A stretch of 49,852 nucleotides of DNA from Paradesulfitobacterium ferrireducens (GTDB lineage: Bacteria; Bacillota; Desulfitobacteriia; Desulfitobacteriales; Desulfitobacteriaceae): positions 1 to 49,852 of the forward strand of contig NZ_JAFLRH010000012.1 in assembly GCF_017310645.1 (NCBI RefSeq), read 5' to 3'. Below, one piece after another: positions 43,049 to 49,852 of this stretch (positions are counted from its first letter, which is position 1; the number at the start of each line of letters is the position of its first letter). A model generated the notes under the pieces. The model saw only the letters and a program-made list of their open reading frames with translations. It ran no database searches and was not told the origin of the DNA. The translations under genes and the position numbers were made by a program.

Positions 43049-43564
43049 ATGGGAGTTTTTCAAGCCATTGATATCAGTGCATCCGGTCTTACAGCCCAGC
43101 GCTTGCGTCTCGATTTAATTGCCAATAACATAGCCAATGTGAATACCACCCGCACCGGACAGACAACGGCTGCGGGCAACCCCATTCCTTACCGGCGGCA
43201 AGTGGCCGTGTTTGTCCCGCGCCCGCCGGAAGCCGGCTTTGCCCAGGTGTTTAAGGAAACGGTCAGCCGGTACGGGCAAACCGCCTCTCTTACTGTCCCT
43301 TCTCCTGCAGGAAACGGCGTCCAGGTACAGGCAATCGCGGAAGATGAAGCCCCGTTCCGCTTGGAGTATAATCCGGAATCCCCTGATGCAGCTGCTGTGA
43401 CTGAGCCGGGGATCCCAGCGGGCTATGTCAGACTGCCTAATGTGAATATTGTTACGGAAATGGTAGATATGATCTCGGCTTCGCGTGCCTATGAAGCCAA
43501 TGTCACTGCGCTCAATGCCAGTAAGTCAATGGCTGCTAAGGCTCTCGAAATCGGAAGGGGGTAA
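43049..43564 (+). CDS. flgC: Proximal rod protein FlgC
   Basis: 171 residues. The N-terminal rod signature is FQAIDISASGLTAQRLRLDL and IANNIANVNTTRT. The C-terminal signature is YVRLPNVNIVTEMVDMISAS and RAYEANVTALNASK. The middle is longer than in many FlgC proteins and includes an Ala/Pro/Gly-rich insertion. FlgB, its usual partner encoded immediately upstream, is absent; cheB takes that position here. AAGGAGG lies 13 bases before the ATG, a rather long spacing. Confidence 0.94.
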   Translation: MGVFQAIDISASGLTAQRLRLDLIANNIANVNTTRTGQTTAAGNPIPYRRQVAVFVPRPPEAGFAQVFKETVSRYGQTASLTVPSPAGNGVQVQAIAEDEAPFRLEYNPESPDAAAVTEPGIPAGYVRLPNVNIVTEMVDMISASRAYEANVTALNASKSMAAKALEIGRG

Positions 43565-43570
43565 GGTTAG

Positions 43571-43900
43571 ATGAGTGTTAACGGGATTATGCCCCTCCTT
43601 CCCCTGCCGCCCATCGGACAAGCGGTGGAAACGGCTGCAGCGGGTAACCCGTCTGGGGCTGCCGGTGCGGCCAAGGCTGGGGTTGATTTCAGCAAGTTCC
43701 TTCAGGAAGCCATTGATCAGGTCAATGCGCTTCAACAAAATGCAGAAGCAGCCAGTGCCGGTTTAGCGACCGGACAGATTCAGGATCTGCACACAGCCAT
43801 CATCGCCTTGGAGAAAGCGAGCCTCTCAATGTCTCTCACTGTGGAAGTGCGTAATAAAGTGCTCGATGCCTACAATGAAATGATGCGTATGCAGATTTAG
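43571..43900 (+). CDS. fliE: MS-ring/rod junction protein FliE
   Basis: 109 residues with the FliE C-terminus: DFSKFLQEAIDQVNALQQNA, ATGQIQDLHTAIIALEKASL and LTVEVRNKVLDAYNEMMRMQ. The N-terminal 40 residues are Ala/Gly/Pro-rich. FliE joins the MS ring to the rod and opens the export gate. It directly follows flgC, the normal order. A dispersed repeat begins 10 bases after its stop codon. Confidence 0.94.
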   Translation: MSVNGIMPLLPLPPIGQAVETAAAGNPSGAAGAAKAGVDFSKFLQEAIDQVNALQQNAEAASAGLATGQIQDLHTAIIALEKASLSMSLTVEVRNKVLDAYNEMMRMQI

Positions 43901-43910
43901 TTATTAGAGT

Positions 43911-44014
43911 AAGGAGTCAGAATTCAGGAGTCAGGAGTCAGAATGTAGAATTTAGGGGTTTAAGAGATACGTGTTCCCTATTCTGAGTACTGACTTCTGA
44001 GTACTGAGTACCTG
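43911..44014 (+). repeat. Dispersed repeat between fliE and fliF (core-less form)
   Basis: A 5' arm of AGGAGTCAG units (43911-43942) faces a 3' arm containing TTCTGAGTACTGACTTCTGA (43981-44000), so the element can fold back on itself. It lacks the 138-base structured core of the copies at 4818 and 14281. It separates fliE from fliF without interrupting a gene. Confidence 0.65.
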
Positions 44015-44096
44015 TTATTAACTTATACGAATCCAACGCTATATTTCCATAGGGGAAACACAAGGTAAATTATCCCAATAGAAAAGGAGGAGCACC

Positions 44097-45689
44097 ATGG
44101 ATTTTTCCTGGGGTGGGATTAAAAAATCGGTTGGCGGGTTTTGGCAAAATCTTTCTCGCCCGCAGAGAATGATAACGATCGTTGCTCCTCTGATGGTGGC
44201 GGTCGCTCTCTTCGGACTGATAATCTGGGCCAGTCAGCCCAATTATGTCTCCATTTATAAAGGAACAGAGGCTGAAGCCGCAGCGATTCGCAATAAACTC
44301 GTCGATCTTAAGTTCAAATACCAGCTGGCTGATGGCGGCACGAATATTTTGGTGCCCCAGGATCAGGCGGCCGAAGCGCGGCTGCAACTGGCGAGTGCGA
44401 ACTTGCCCCAAGGGAGTAAATTCAGCTATGACTACTTAAATCAAATGCGTATCGGGGAGACGGATGCAGACCGCAAACTGCGCCAACTTTTGGGTCTGCA
44501 AAGCGAGTTGGAGACCACCATTAAGACTCTGGCCGGAGTCGAAGACGCCAGAGTGCATATCGTGCAGCCGGAGCAATCCTTGTTTGTGGAGAATGAGAAA
44601 AAACCCACAGCCGCCGTGACCTTAAAGCTTGCTCCTGCCACTAAGTTGAGGGATGACCAGATTCGGGGGATTGCCAACCTGATGGCTGCTTCGGTCGAAG
44701 GGCTGGACGTCGGGAATGTGACCATTGTGGATACAAACGGGACTGTGCTCTCCGATATCTTGGGCAAAAGCAATGATCCGCATCAGTTGACCGGAACCCA
44801 GCTTCAACTGAAGCAGGGGATGGAAGATACGATTCAAAAAAATGTTCAAAGCATGCTGGATCATGTATGGCCGGGTAAAACCGTGGTCCGGGCCAATGTC
44901 ACACTCAATTTCGACCAGGTTTCAATCAAAGAGCAAAAAGTCGGTCCGGGTGCGGTTGTGAGCCGGGAAACCTCCACCGAAACGAGTACCAGCGCCCCAA
45001 CGACCGGGGGCGGTACGGGTGTGAATGCCAATGTCCCGACTTATCCTTCTCCGGCGGCCTCCGGCAATACTTCCAGTTCTAATAGCACCAAAACCACGGA
45101 AAATTTCCAAGTTGATATGACGCAAACGGACCGGACCATTAACCCGGGTTCGATTTCCCGCCTTTCGGTATCTGTGATGCTTGACGGGGAGACAGTGACC
45201 CAGGCCCAAGCCGATCAAATCAAGGAAGTCGTAGCTTCGGCCGCTGGACTTGATGTGAACCGCGGCGATCAGATCCAGATCGCGGCCATACCCTTTGACA
45301 AGCAATCTCTGATGGCAGAAAAGGCCGCTATGGCTCAAGCGGAGAAGAAGCAGCAAATTCTTACCTACGCTGAACTTGGGGCCGGATTGTTGTTGGGAAT
45401 TCTCTTTCTCTTAATTCTCTGGCGCTCACGCTCGAAGTTTAAGCAGGCCTCGGGATCCTTGGCCATGGCCGGAGGATTTGAGCCTATGCCCTTGGCGGCA
45501 GCGGAAGAGCTTTTGCTGTCCCAAAAACAAGCTGAAGAAGAAGCCAAGCTAAAGCTGGCACAGAAGCAAGCGAAGAGTGCCGAGGAAATTGAAAAGCAAA
45601 AGGTTAAGGAAGCCGTAGAACTCTATACCCGCAACAATCCGGATGAGGTTGCCCGTTTGGTGAAAACCTGGCTGTCGGAGGAGAAATAG
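44097..45689 (+). CDS. fliF: Flagellar MS-ring protein FliF
   Basis: 530 residues with two membrane helices (about 26-46 and 425-445). The ring-building motif domain includes LVDLKFKYQLADGGTNILVP, QMRIGETDADRKLRQLLGLQ, LAGVEDARVHIVQPEQSLF and a RISRLSVSVMLD-like part. A Ser/Thr/Gly-rich region (about 290-345) is the usual variable loop. The C-terminal tail VARLVKTWLSEEK binds FliG. AAAGGAGGAG is an excellent ribosome binding site. Confidence 0.96.
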   Translation: MDFSWGGIKKSVGGFWQNLSRPQRMITIVAPLMVAVALFGLIIWASQPNYVSIYKGTEAEAAAIRNKLVDLKFKYQLADGGTNILVPQDQAAEARLQLASANLPQGSKFSYDYLNQMRIGETDADRKLRQLLGLQSELETTIKTLAGVEDARVHIVQPEQSLFVENEKKPTAAVTLKLAPATKLRDDQIRGIANLMAASVEGLDVGNVTIVDTNGTVLSDILGKSNDPHQLTGTQLQLKQGMEDTIQKNVQSMLDHVWPGKTVVRANVTLNFDQVSIKEQKVGPGAVVSRETSTETSTSAPTTGGGTGVNANVPTYPSPAASGNTSSSNSTKTTENFQVDMTQTDRTINPGSISRLSVSVMLDGETVTQAQADQIKEVVASAAGLDVNRGDQIQIAAIPFDKQSLMAEKAAMAQAEKKQQILTYAELGAGLLLGILFLLILWRSRSKFKQASGSLAMAGGFEPMPLAAAEELLLSQKQAEEEAKLKLAQKQAKSAEEIEKQKVKEAVELYTRNNPDEVARLVKTWLSEEK

Positions 45690-46694
45690 ATGGCACAAGG
45701 CTTAACTGGTATTCAAAAAGCTGCTATTCTCCTCATTACGCTGGGTCCGGAACATTCGGCACGCGTGGTGCAGCATTTAAGTGAAGCTGAGATTGAGCAG
45801 CTCACGCTCGAAATGGCAAACATTCGCAAGATTGCTCCGGAAAACCGCAATCAGGTGATTGATGAGTTCCATCAAATGTGTATTGCCAATGATTATATCG
45901 CCCAGGGCGGGATTGATTATGCCCGGGAGGTGTTGGAGCGCGCATTGGGGGAACAGAAGGCGTTTGAAATCATTACCCGCTTGTCTTCCTCTTTGAAAAT
46001 GCGGCCGTTTGACCTGGTGCGCCGAACTGATCCGAAGCAGCTTCTTTCCTTTATCCAGGGGGAGCATCCTCAGACCATTTCCCTGATTATGTCGCATTTA
46101 CCGCCGGATAAATCCGCGATTTTGCTCTCAAGCCTGACGCCGGAGCGCCAGGCCGATGTGGCCAAACGCATGGCTCTAATGGGAAGAACCAGCCCGGAAG
46201 TCTTAAAAGAGATTGAGAAAGTGCTGGAACGCAAGATCTCAAGCCTGGCCCCGCAAGACTATTCCACCTCCGGCGGGATTCAGAGTGTGGTGGATATGCT
46301 GAACCGGGCTGATCCGGGAACGCTTAAGAATGTAATGGACACTCTGGAAATCGATGATCCGGATCTGGCGGAACAGATCAAGCGCCAGATGTTTGTGTTC
46401 GAAGATATTGTCATGCTCGAGGACCGCGGTGTCCAGCTGGTGTTGCGTGAAGTGGAGACCAAAGATTTGGCTCTGGCCTTAAAAGGGTCGAATCCGGAGG
46501 TTTCTCAAAAAGTGCAGTCCAATATGTCGGCTAGGGCTGCGCAAATGCTCAAGGAAGATATGGAGTTTATGGGTCCGGTGCGCCTGCGTGATGTGGAAGA
46601 AGCGCAGCAGCGCATTGTCAAGGTCATCCGCAAGCTTGAAGAAAGTGGCGCTATTGTAATTTCCAGGGGTGGTAGTGATGAAATCATTTACTAG
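45690..46694 (+). CDS. fliG: Flagellar motor switch protein FliG
   Basis: 334 residues. The N-terminal domain has LTGIQKAAILLITLGPEHSA, the middle ARM domain has FIQGEHPQTISLIMSHLPPD, and the C-terminal torque helix region is REVETKDLALALKGSNPEVS, ending VRLRDVEEAQQRIVKVIRKL and ISRGG. The charged residues that face MotA are present in the torque helix. The ATG begins one base after the fliF TAG stop, so the two are tightly coupled. Confidence 0.97.
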   Translation: MAQGLTGIQKAAILLITLGPEHSARVVQHLSEAEIEQLTLEMANIRKIAPENRNQVIDEFHQMCIANDYIAQGGIDYAREVLERALGEQKAFEIITRLSSSLKMRPFDLVRRTDPKQLLSFIQGEHPQTISLIMSHLPPDKSAILLSSLTPERQADVAKRMALMGRTSPEVLKEIEKVLERKISSLAPQDYSTSGGIQSVVDMLNRADPGTLKNVMDTLEIDDPDLAEQIKRQMFVFEDIVMLEDRGVQLVLREVETKDLALALKGSNPEVSQKVQSNMSARAAQMLKEDMEFMGPVRLRDVEEAQQRIVKVIRKLEESGAIVISRGGSDEIIY

Positions 46695-47628
46695 TCCGCG
46701 TGTGGTTAAAAGTTGTGCTGTAGAAGTTGCCGCTCCCCGGGTGCTGGACTGCCAAGCGAATGCTTTTCAACGGCTGGCATCTCACTTGACCGTGGTTAAG
46801 ATTGACATGGAAACGAATAGCCCTGGCGCTGAACCGGGTTATTGGGACCAATATGGTGTGCCGGGGGATGAAAGTCAGCCGGAAGATGAATTCCTTAGTC
46901 GGTATAGTGAGCAGGAACGCCTAGCCATTGGTGAAGCCAAAGCCCGGGCAGAAGAGATAATCGCCCAAGCCCAGGCGGAGGCGCACGAAATCCGGCGTCA
47001 GGCTGAACTGGAGGCGGAGAAGCTGCGGGTACAGGCCCGGGCCGAGGAGGAAAGCTACCGGCGGCAGCTTGAGGCTGCAATACGGGCGGAGGTACTCCCC
47101 CAAGCGCGGCAGGAAGGCTATGAGGAGGGGGTACGCACCGGCAGGGAAGAAGCCGCTGCTCTCCGGGCCGAAGCCCATACCCTCTTCAAGCTGGCGCAAA
47201 CTGCACTGGCACAGGAATATGCTAAAGCGGAAGAAGACCTGCTGCACCTGGCTATTCAGATCGCTGAGTGCCTGGTGCGGGCGGAATTGAAAGTGGAGCC
47301 CGTGCAGCTCTTAGCCATTGTCAAGACTTTAAGCCTCCTTCCCCAGGAACGCCAAGGATGGCGGCTTCATCTATCAGCTCAGGATGCTGCCTGGATCGAA
47401 ACTTTGGGACCGGATGCCCTGCCTTGCCCGTGGATTGAAGATGAGAGTCTGGATCGTGGGGACTGTTGGCTGGAATGCCAGGAAGGGATTTTTGATGCCA
47501 GGATTATTCCCCAGCTTGAACGCTTGGAAGAGATATTGCAGGAGGAATTGAAACGTGGGGCAGTGGCAGAGGTTGGCAGAGATCACGCAGAATACGGAAA
47601 CGATTCTTTCCCTGGGTCAGGTCGCTAA
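46678..47628 (+). CDS. fliH: Flagellar export ATPase regulator FliH
   Basis: 316 residues. A long charged coiled coil (about 80-175) has repeats such as EAKARAEEIIAQAQAEAHEI and RQEGYEEGVRTGREEAAAL with GxxxG-like heptads. A C-terminal FliH domain follows. FliH dimer inhibits and localises FliI. The start ATG 46678 lies 17 bases inside fliG, after GGGGTGG. The 3' end overlaps fliI by 74 bases. Sequence conservation is low in this family, so position supports the call. Confidence 0.88.
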   Translation: MKSFTSPRVVKSCAVEVAAPRVLDCQANAFQRLASHLTVVKIDMETNSPGAEPGYWDQYGVPGDESQPEDEFLSRYSEQERLAIGEAKARAEEIIAQAQAEAHEIRRQAELEAEKLRVQARAEEESYRRQLEAAIRAEVLPQARQEGYEEGVRTGREEAAALRAEAHTLFKLAQTALAQEYAKAEEDLLHLAIQIAECLVRAELKVEPVQLLAIVKTLSLLPQERQGWRLHLSAQDAAWIETLGPDALPCPWIEDESLDRGDCWLECQEGIFDARIIPQLERLEEILQEELKRGAVAEVGRDHAEYGNDSFPGSGR

Positions 47629-48859
47629 GATCGTAGGCTTGATGATTGAATCGGCCGGGCCGCGGGTCAGTGTGGGGGAATACTGCCTGATCCGGACGCG
47701 TACCGGCAAGGAAGTGCCGTCGGAAGTTGTCGGGTTTAGAGATACGACCACCCTGCTCATGCCCTTGGCTGAGTTAGACGGTATTGCGCCAGGGGATAGG
47801 GTAATACCTCAGCGGAAAAAACTGGCTGTACCCGTAGGCCCGAATCTGCTGGGCAAGGTCCTGGATGCCCTGGGACAGCCCTTGAACCGGAAACCTCTGC
47901 TGTGTGAACAGGTTTATCCGCTGCAAAGTGCTCCTCCGAATGCACTCTTCCGGCCTCGGATTAGCGAAAGCCTTAGTGTAGGAGTAAGAGCCATTGACGG
48001 TTTGCTTACTTTGGGACGCGGGCAGAGAATGGGGATATTTGCCGGATCCGGTGTGGGTAAAAGCACCTTGCTTGGGATGATGGCCCGCCACACGGAAGCG
48101 GATATTAATGTGATCGCACTTGTGGGCGAGCGCGGCCGGGAACTGCGGGATTTTCTGGAGAAGGATTTAGGGCCGGAGGGCTTAAAACGCTCGGTGATCG
48201 TAGTAGCAACCTCAGATCAGCCCGCCTTGCTCAGGCTGAAAGCGGCATTTACGGCGACGGCCATCGCGGAGTATTTCCGTGATCAAGGGCAGAATGTTTT
48301 ATTAATGATGGACTCCGTAACCCGTTTTGCCATGGCCCAACGAGAGGTAGGCCTGGCCGCCGGGGAACCGCCGGCGACCCGGGGGTATCCGCCCTCTGTG
48401 TTTGCCCTTCTGCCCAAACTGCTCGAACGCGCCGGGATGGCCGAAAAAGGGAGCATTACCGGAATCTATACCGTCCTGGTCGATGGGGATGACCACAATG
48501 AACCGATCGCGGACAGTGTGCGCGGGATTTTAGACGGTCACATTGTACTCACCCGGGAGTTGGCCCGGCAGAACCACTATCCCGCGATTGATGTACTCCA
48601 GTCCGTGAGCAGGCTCATGACAGATATAGCGGCTCCGGGGCACTTGGAACTGGCGGCCCGGGTGCGCGAGCATATGGCTGTCTATCAGGAAGCTAAGGAT
48701 TTAATCGATATCGGAGCGTACGTGCACGGAACCAACCCGCGTATTGACGCGGCGTTGGCCTACATAGACAAGATCCGCGCCTTTCTAAGGCAAGGCACGG
48801 ACGAAGAGGTGGAATTTGACCGGATGTTTAGGCAACTGGAGCAAATCTTCATAATCTAA
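47555..48859 (+). CDS. fliI: Flagellar type III export ATPase FliI
   Basis: 434 residues, F1-beta-like. Walker A is GIFAGSGVGKSTLLGMMARH, followed by ALVGERGRELRDFLEKDL, Walker B LLMMDSVTRFAMAQREVGLA and GEPPATRGYPPSVFALLPKL. The C-terminal domain ends in an IDIGAYVHGTNPRIDAALAY region. It energises substrate unloading at the export gate. The start is GTG 47555 with GGAGG about 10 bases upstream, inside fliH. Confidence 0.97.
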   Translation: MGQWQRLAEITQNTETILSLGQVAKIVGLMIESAGPRVSVGEYCLIRTRTGKEVPSEVVGFRDTTTLLMPLAELDGIAPGDRVIPQRKKLAVPVGPNLLGKVLDALGQPLNRKPLLCEQVYPLQSAPPNALFRPRISESLSVGVRAIDGLLTLGRGQRMGIFAGSGVGKSTLLGMMARHTEADINVIALVGERGRELRDFLEKDLGPEGLKRSVIVVATSDQPALLRLKAAFTATAIAEYFRDQGQNVLLMMDSVTRFAMAQREVGLAAGEPPATRGYPPSVFALLPKLLERAGMAEKGSITGIYTVLVDGDDHNEPIADSVRGILDGHIVLTRELARQNHYPAIDVLQSVSRLMTDIAAPGHLELAARVREHMAVYQEAKDLIDIGAYVHGTNPRIDAALAYIDKIRAFLRQGTDEEVEFDRMFRQLEQIFII

Positions 48860-48894
48860 GAAGTTAAAGCTGTCAGCTTGAGGAGGAATTGAGA

Positions 48895-49341
48895 ATGCCG
48901 AGATTCCGTTTCCGGCTTGAGGCGAGCCTGCGCCTGGCAGAGATAGCCCTTGATCAGGAACTGCGCCGTTTGGCTCAGGAGGTGCAGAAGCTAAAGCAGC
49001 TTGAATACGAACGGAACCGGTGTGAAAACACCTGGCTCCAAGCCGCAGCCGGGCAACGGACGGCAGGGCTCACAAGTCCTCGGGATCTCGGAATTTGGCA
49101 GAAATACGCTGAGAATTGCCTTAAACTTTTGCGCTTAAAGGAAAAAGAAGTTCAAGGCCAGGCCCAAACCGTACAGAAATGCCGGGAAGCACTGGCCGCG
49201 GCCCACCGGGAGGCCGAAAAATTCCGGCGTCTTAAGGAAAGGCAACTTAAGCTTTTCCGCTTAGCCGAAGAAAACAGAGAACAGAAGATCCTCGATGAGG
49301 CCGGACAGGTCTTGTACTGGCAGAAGATGACCGTTCAGTAG
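48895..49341 (+). CDS. fliJ: Flagellar export chaperone FliJ
   Basis: 148 residues, a two-helix coiled coil beginning FRFRLEASLRLAEIALDQEL and rich in Lys/Glu/Arg/Gln throughout, matching FliJ. FliJ inserts in the FliI hexamer and recycles chaperones. ATG 48895 is 8 bases after GAGGAGG; a TTG two codons earlier is less well spaced. It is the last motility gene of the cluster in this window: fliK, flgD and later genes do not follow. Confidence 0.92.
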   Translation: MPRFRFRLEASLRLAEIALDQELRRLAQEVQKLKQLEYERNRCENTWLQAAAGQRTAGLTSPRDLGIWQKYAENCLKLLRLKEKEVQGQAQTVQKCREALAAAHREAEKFRRLKERQLKLFRLAEENREQKILDEAGQVLYWQKMTVQ

Positions 49342-49402
49342 TCAGAATCCAGAATTCAGGAGTCAGGAGTCAGGAGTAAGACATGCCGAATTCTGAGTCT
49401 AG
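49338..49402 (+). repeat. Dispersed repeat directly after fliJ
   Basis: The element carries three AGGAGTCAGG-type units (49359-49378) after a GAATTCAGG start, and ends GAATTCTGAGTCT. Its first bases overlap the fliJ stop codon region. It is the same family as 4818, 14281 and 43911. Confidence 0.62.
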
Positions 49403-49458
49403 GGTTACATTCGCGTGATGATTTGTTACTCTCTCATCTTTGACAGTTAAAAACTATA

Positions 49459-49505
49459 AAAAGCTTGAAAGCCCTGTATTTGCAAGGTGTTCAAGCTTTT
49501 TTTGT
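49459..49505. terminator. Terminator between fliJ and the convergent transposase
   Basis: AAAAGCTTGAA (49459-49469) pairs with TTCAAGCTTTT (49490-49500), followed by TTT on the plus strand and preceded by an A run, so it can act in both directions. It ends the flagellar transcript and the insertion-sequence transcript. Confidence 0.75.
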
Positions 49506-49528
49506 ATTTTAAAAAAGTGAGTAATTTT

Positions 49529-49852
49529 TTATTTCTTAGTCGTGCTTAGAATTTTTTTCATCTGTGTCTTTTTTATAATCTCTAAATCTGTTCGAAAGTA
49601 GAAAGATTCATGCAGAGCATCTGTAAAATCAGTTCTTGTGTAGGTCGGTATATATCCCTCGCCCTTGATCTCATAGAAATTCATTTCTCTCAATCCGTTG
49701 ACGATTTCACTGCATGTAAACTTATTTCCTAGTTTCTTTTCCAATAATCGATAAATGATGAGGGCCATAAAGCAGGTAGTAAAATGTGCTTTAATTCTAT
49801 CTTCGCGACTTAAGTACACTGGTCGGGCTTTAAACTCGCTTTTCATGATCCG
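49529..49852 (-). CDS. IS1634-like transposase, C-terminal part (cut by window edge)
   Basis: Reading leftward from the right edge, the frame is open from the last base: RIMKSEFKARPVYLSREDRI, then KAHFTTCFMALIIYRLLEKK, ending IIKKTQMKKILSTTKK. The motif 'F.ARPVYL.REDRI.AHF..CF..L.IYR.LEKKL' is typical of the C-terminal third of IS1634/IS4-type DDE transposases and contains the region after the last catalytic Glu. No frameshift is visible in this part. The 5' part lies beyond the window, so completeness is unknown. Confidence 0.8.
   Translation of the reverse strand, partial: RIMKSEFKARPVYLSREDRIKAHFTTCFMALIIYRLLEKKLGNKFTCSEIVNGLREMNFYEIKGEGYIPTYTRTDFTDALHESFYFRTDLEIIKKTQMKKILSTTKK

Noticed and set aside
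47555..47628. 74-base overlap of fliH and fliI as an annotation error
   Set aside because: Both frames have family-typical ends and GTG 47555 has a strong GGAGG site, so the overlap looks real.

Overview
The window looks like a chromosomal segment of a motile, Gram-positive clostridial bacterium. The gene set best fits the Desulfosporosinus/Desulfitobacterium group. Supporting signs are a FliW-CsrA-flagellin module, a DUF6470 gene beside flgL, a class A-type RNase P RNA, TrmK next to a YqfO-type Nif3 protein, FapA (DUF342) and strong AGGAGG-like ribosome binding sites. The genus assignment is inference from gene content; no alignment was run.

Layout. Bases 1-2300 are a scarred accessory zone: the 3' half of a tRNA-Val (an attachment-site scar), a PsiE-like membrane protein and a decayed transposase. 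Bases 2324-4807 hold trmK, nif3 and a 52-residue orphan. Bases 4818-5148 are a composite repeat with a strongly structured core, followed by rnpB, whose P12 region appears to carry a diverged copy of the same repeat family. An XRE regulator lies on the minus strand at 5829-6164.

Bases 6296-12686 form a signalling operon. A c-di-GMP-I riboswitch and terminator precede two tandem HD-GYP phosphodiesterases, a GAF/PP2C phosphatase, FapA, a STAS antagonist and an RsbW-like kinase. This couples c-di-GMP sensing and breakdown to a partner switch. Bases 12853-14134 hold a small DMT transporter, an unexplained structured spacer and two small orphans. A second copy of the structured repeat follows (14281-14604).

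Most of the rest is motility. On the minus strand are cheR, yaaR, motB and motA, with a Tat-type M28 peptidase on the plus strand among them. A sigma-28 promoter precedes flgM-flgN-flgK-flgL-DUF6470-fliW-csrA-hag-flaG-fliD-fliS. An AT-richer block (27328-38569) then encodes a Maf flagellin glycosyltransferase, a complete-looking legionaminic acid set (legB, legC, legG, legI, legH, ptmE, legF), a coiled-coil orphan and a glycosyltransferase-methyltransferase fusion. It presumably glycosylates the flagellin made just upstream. Bases 38941-49341 carry cheA-cheW-cheB-flgC-fliE-fliF-fliG-fliH-fliI-fliJ. There is no flgB before flgC, and the cluster stops after fliJ at a repeat, a terminator and a convergent transposase that runs off the right edge.

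The least expected signals are: (1) the two-copy structured repeat, whose stems keep pairing through sequence change; (2) the related insertion inside RNase P RNA; (3) two CsrA-like sites 24 bases apart in the hag leader; (4) the riboswitch-controlled c-di-GMP/partner-switch operon; (5) the tRNA-Val attachment scar.
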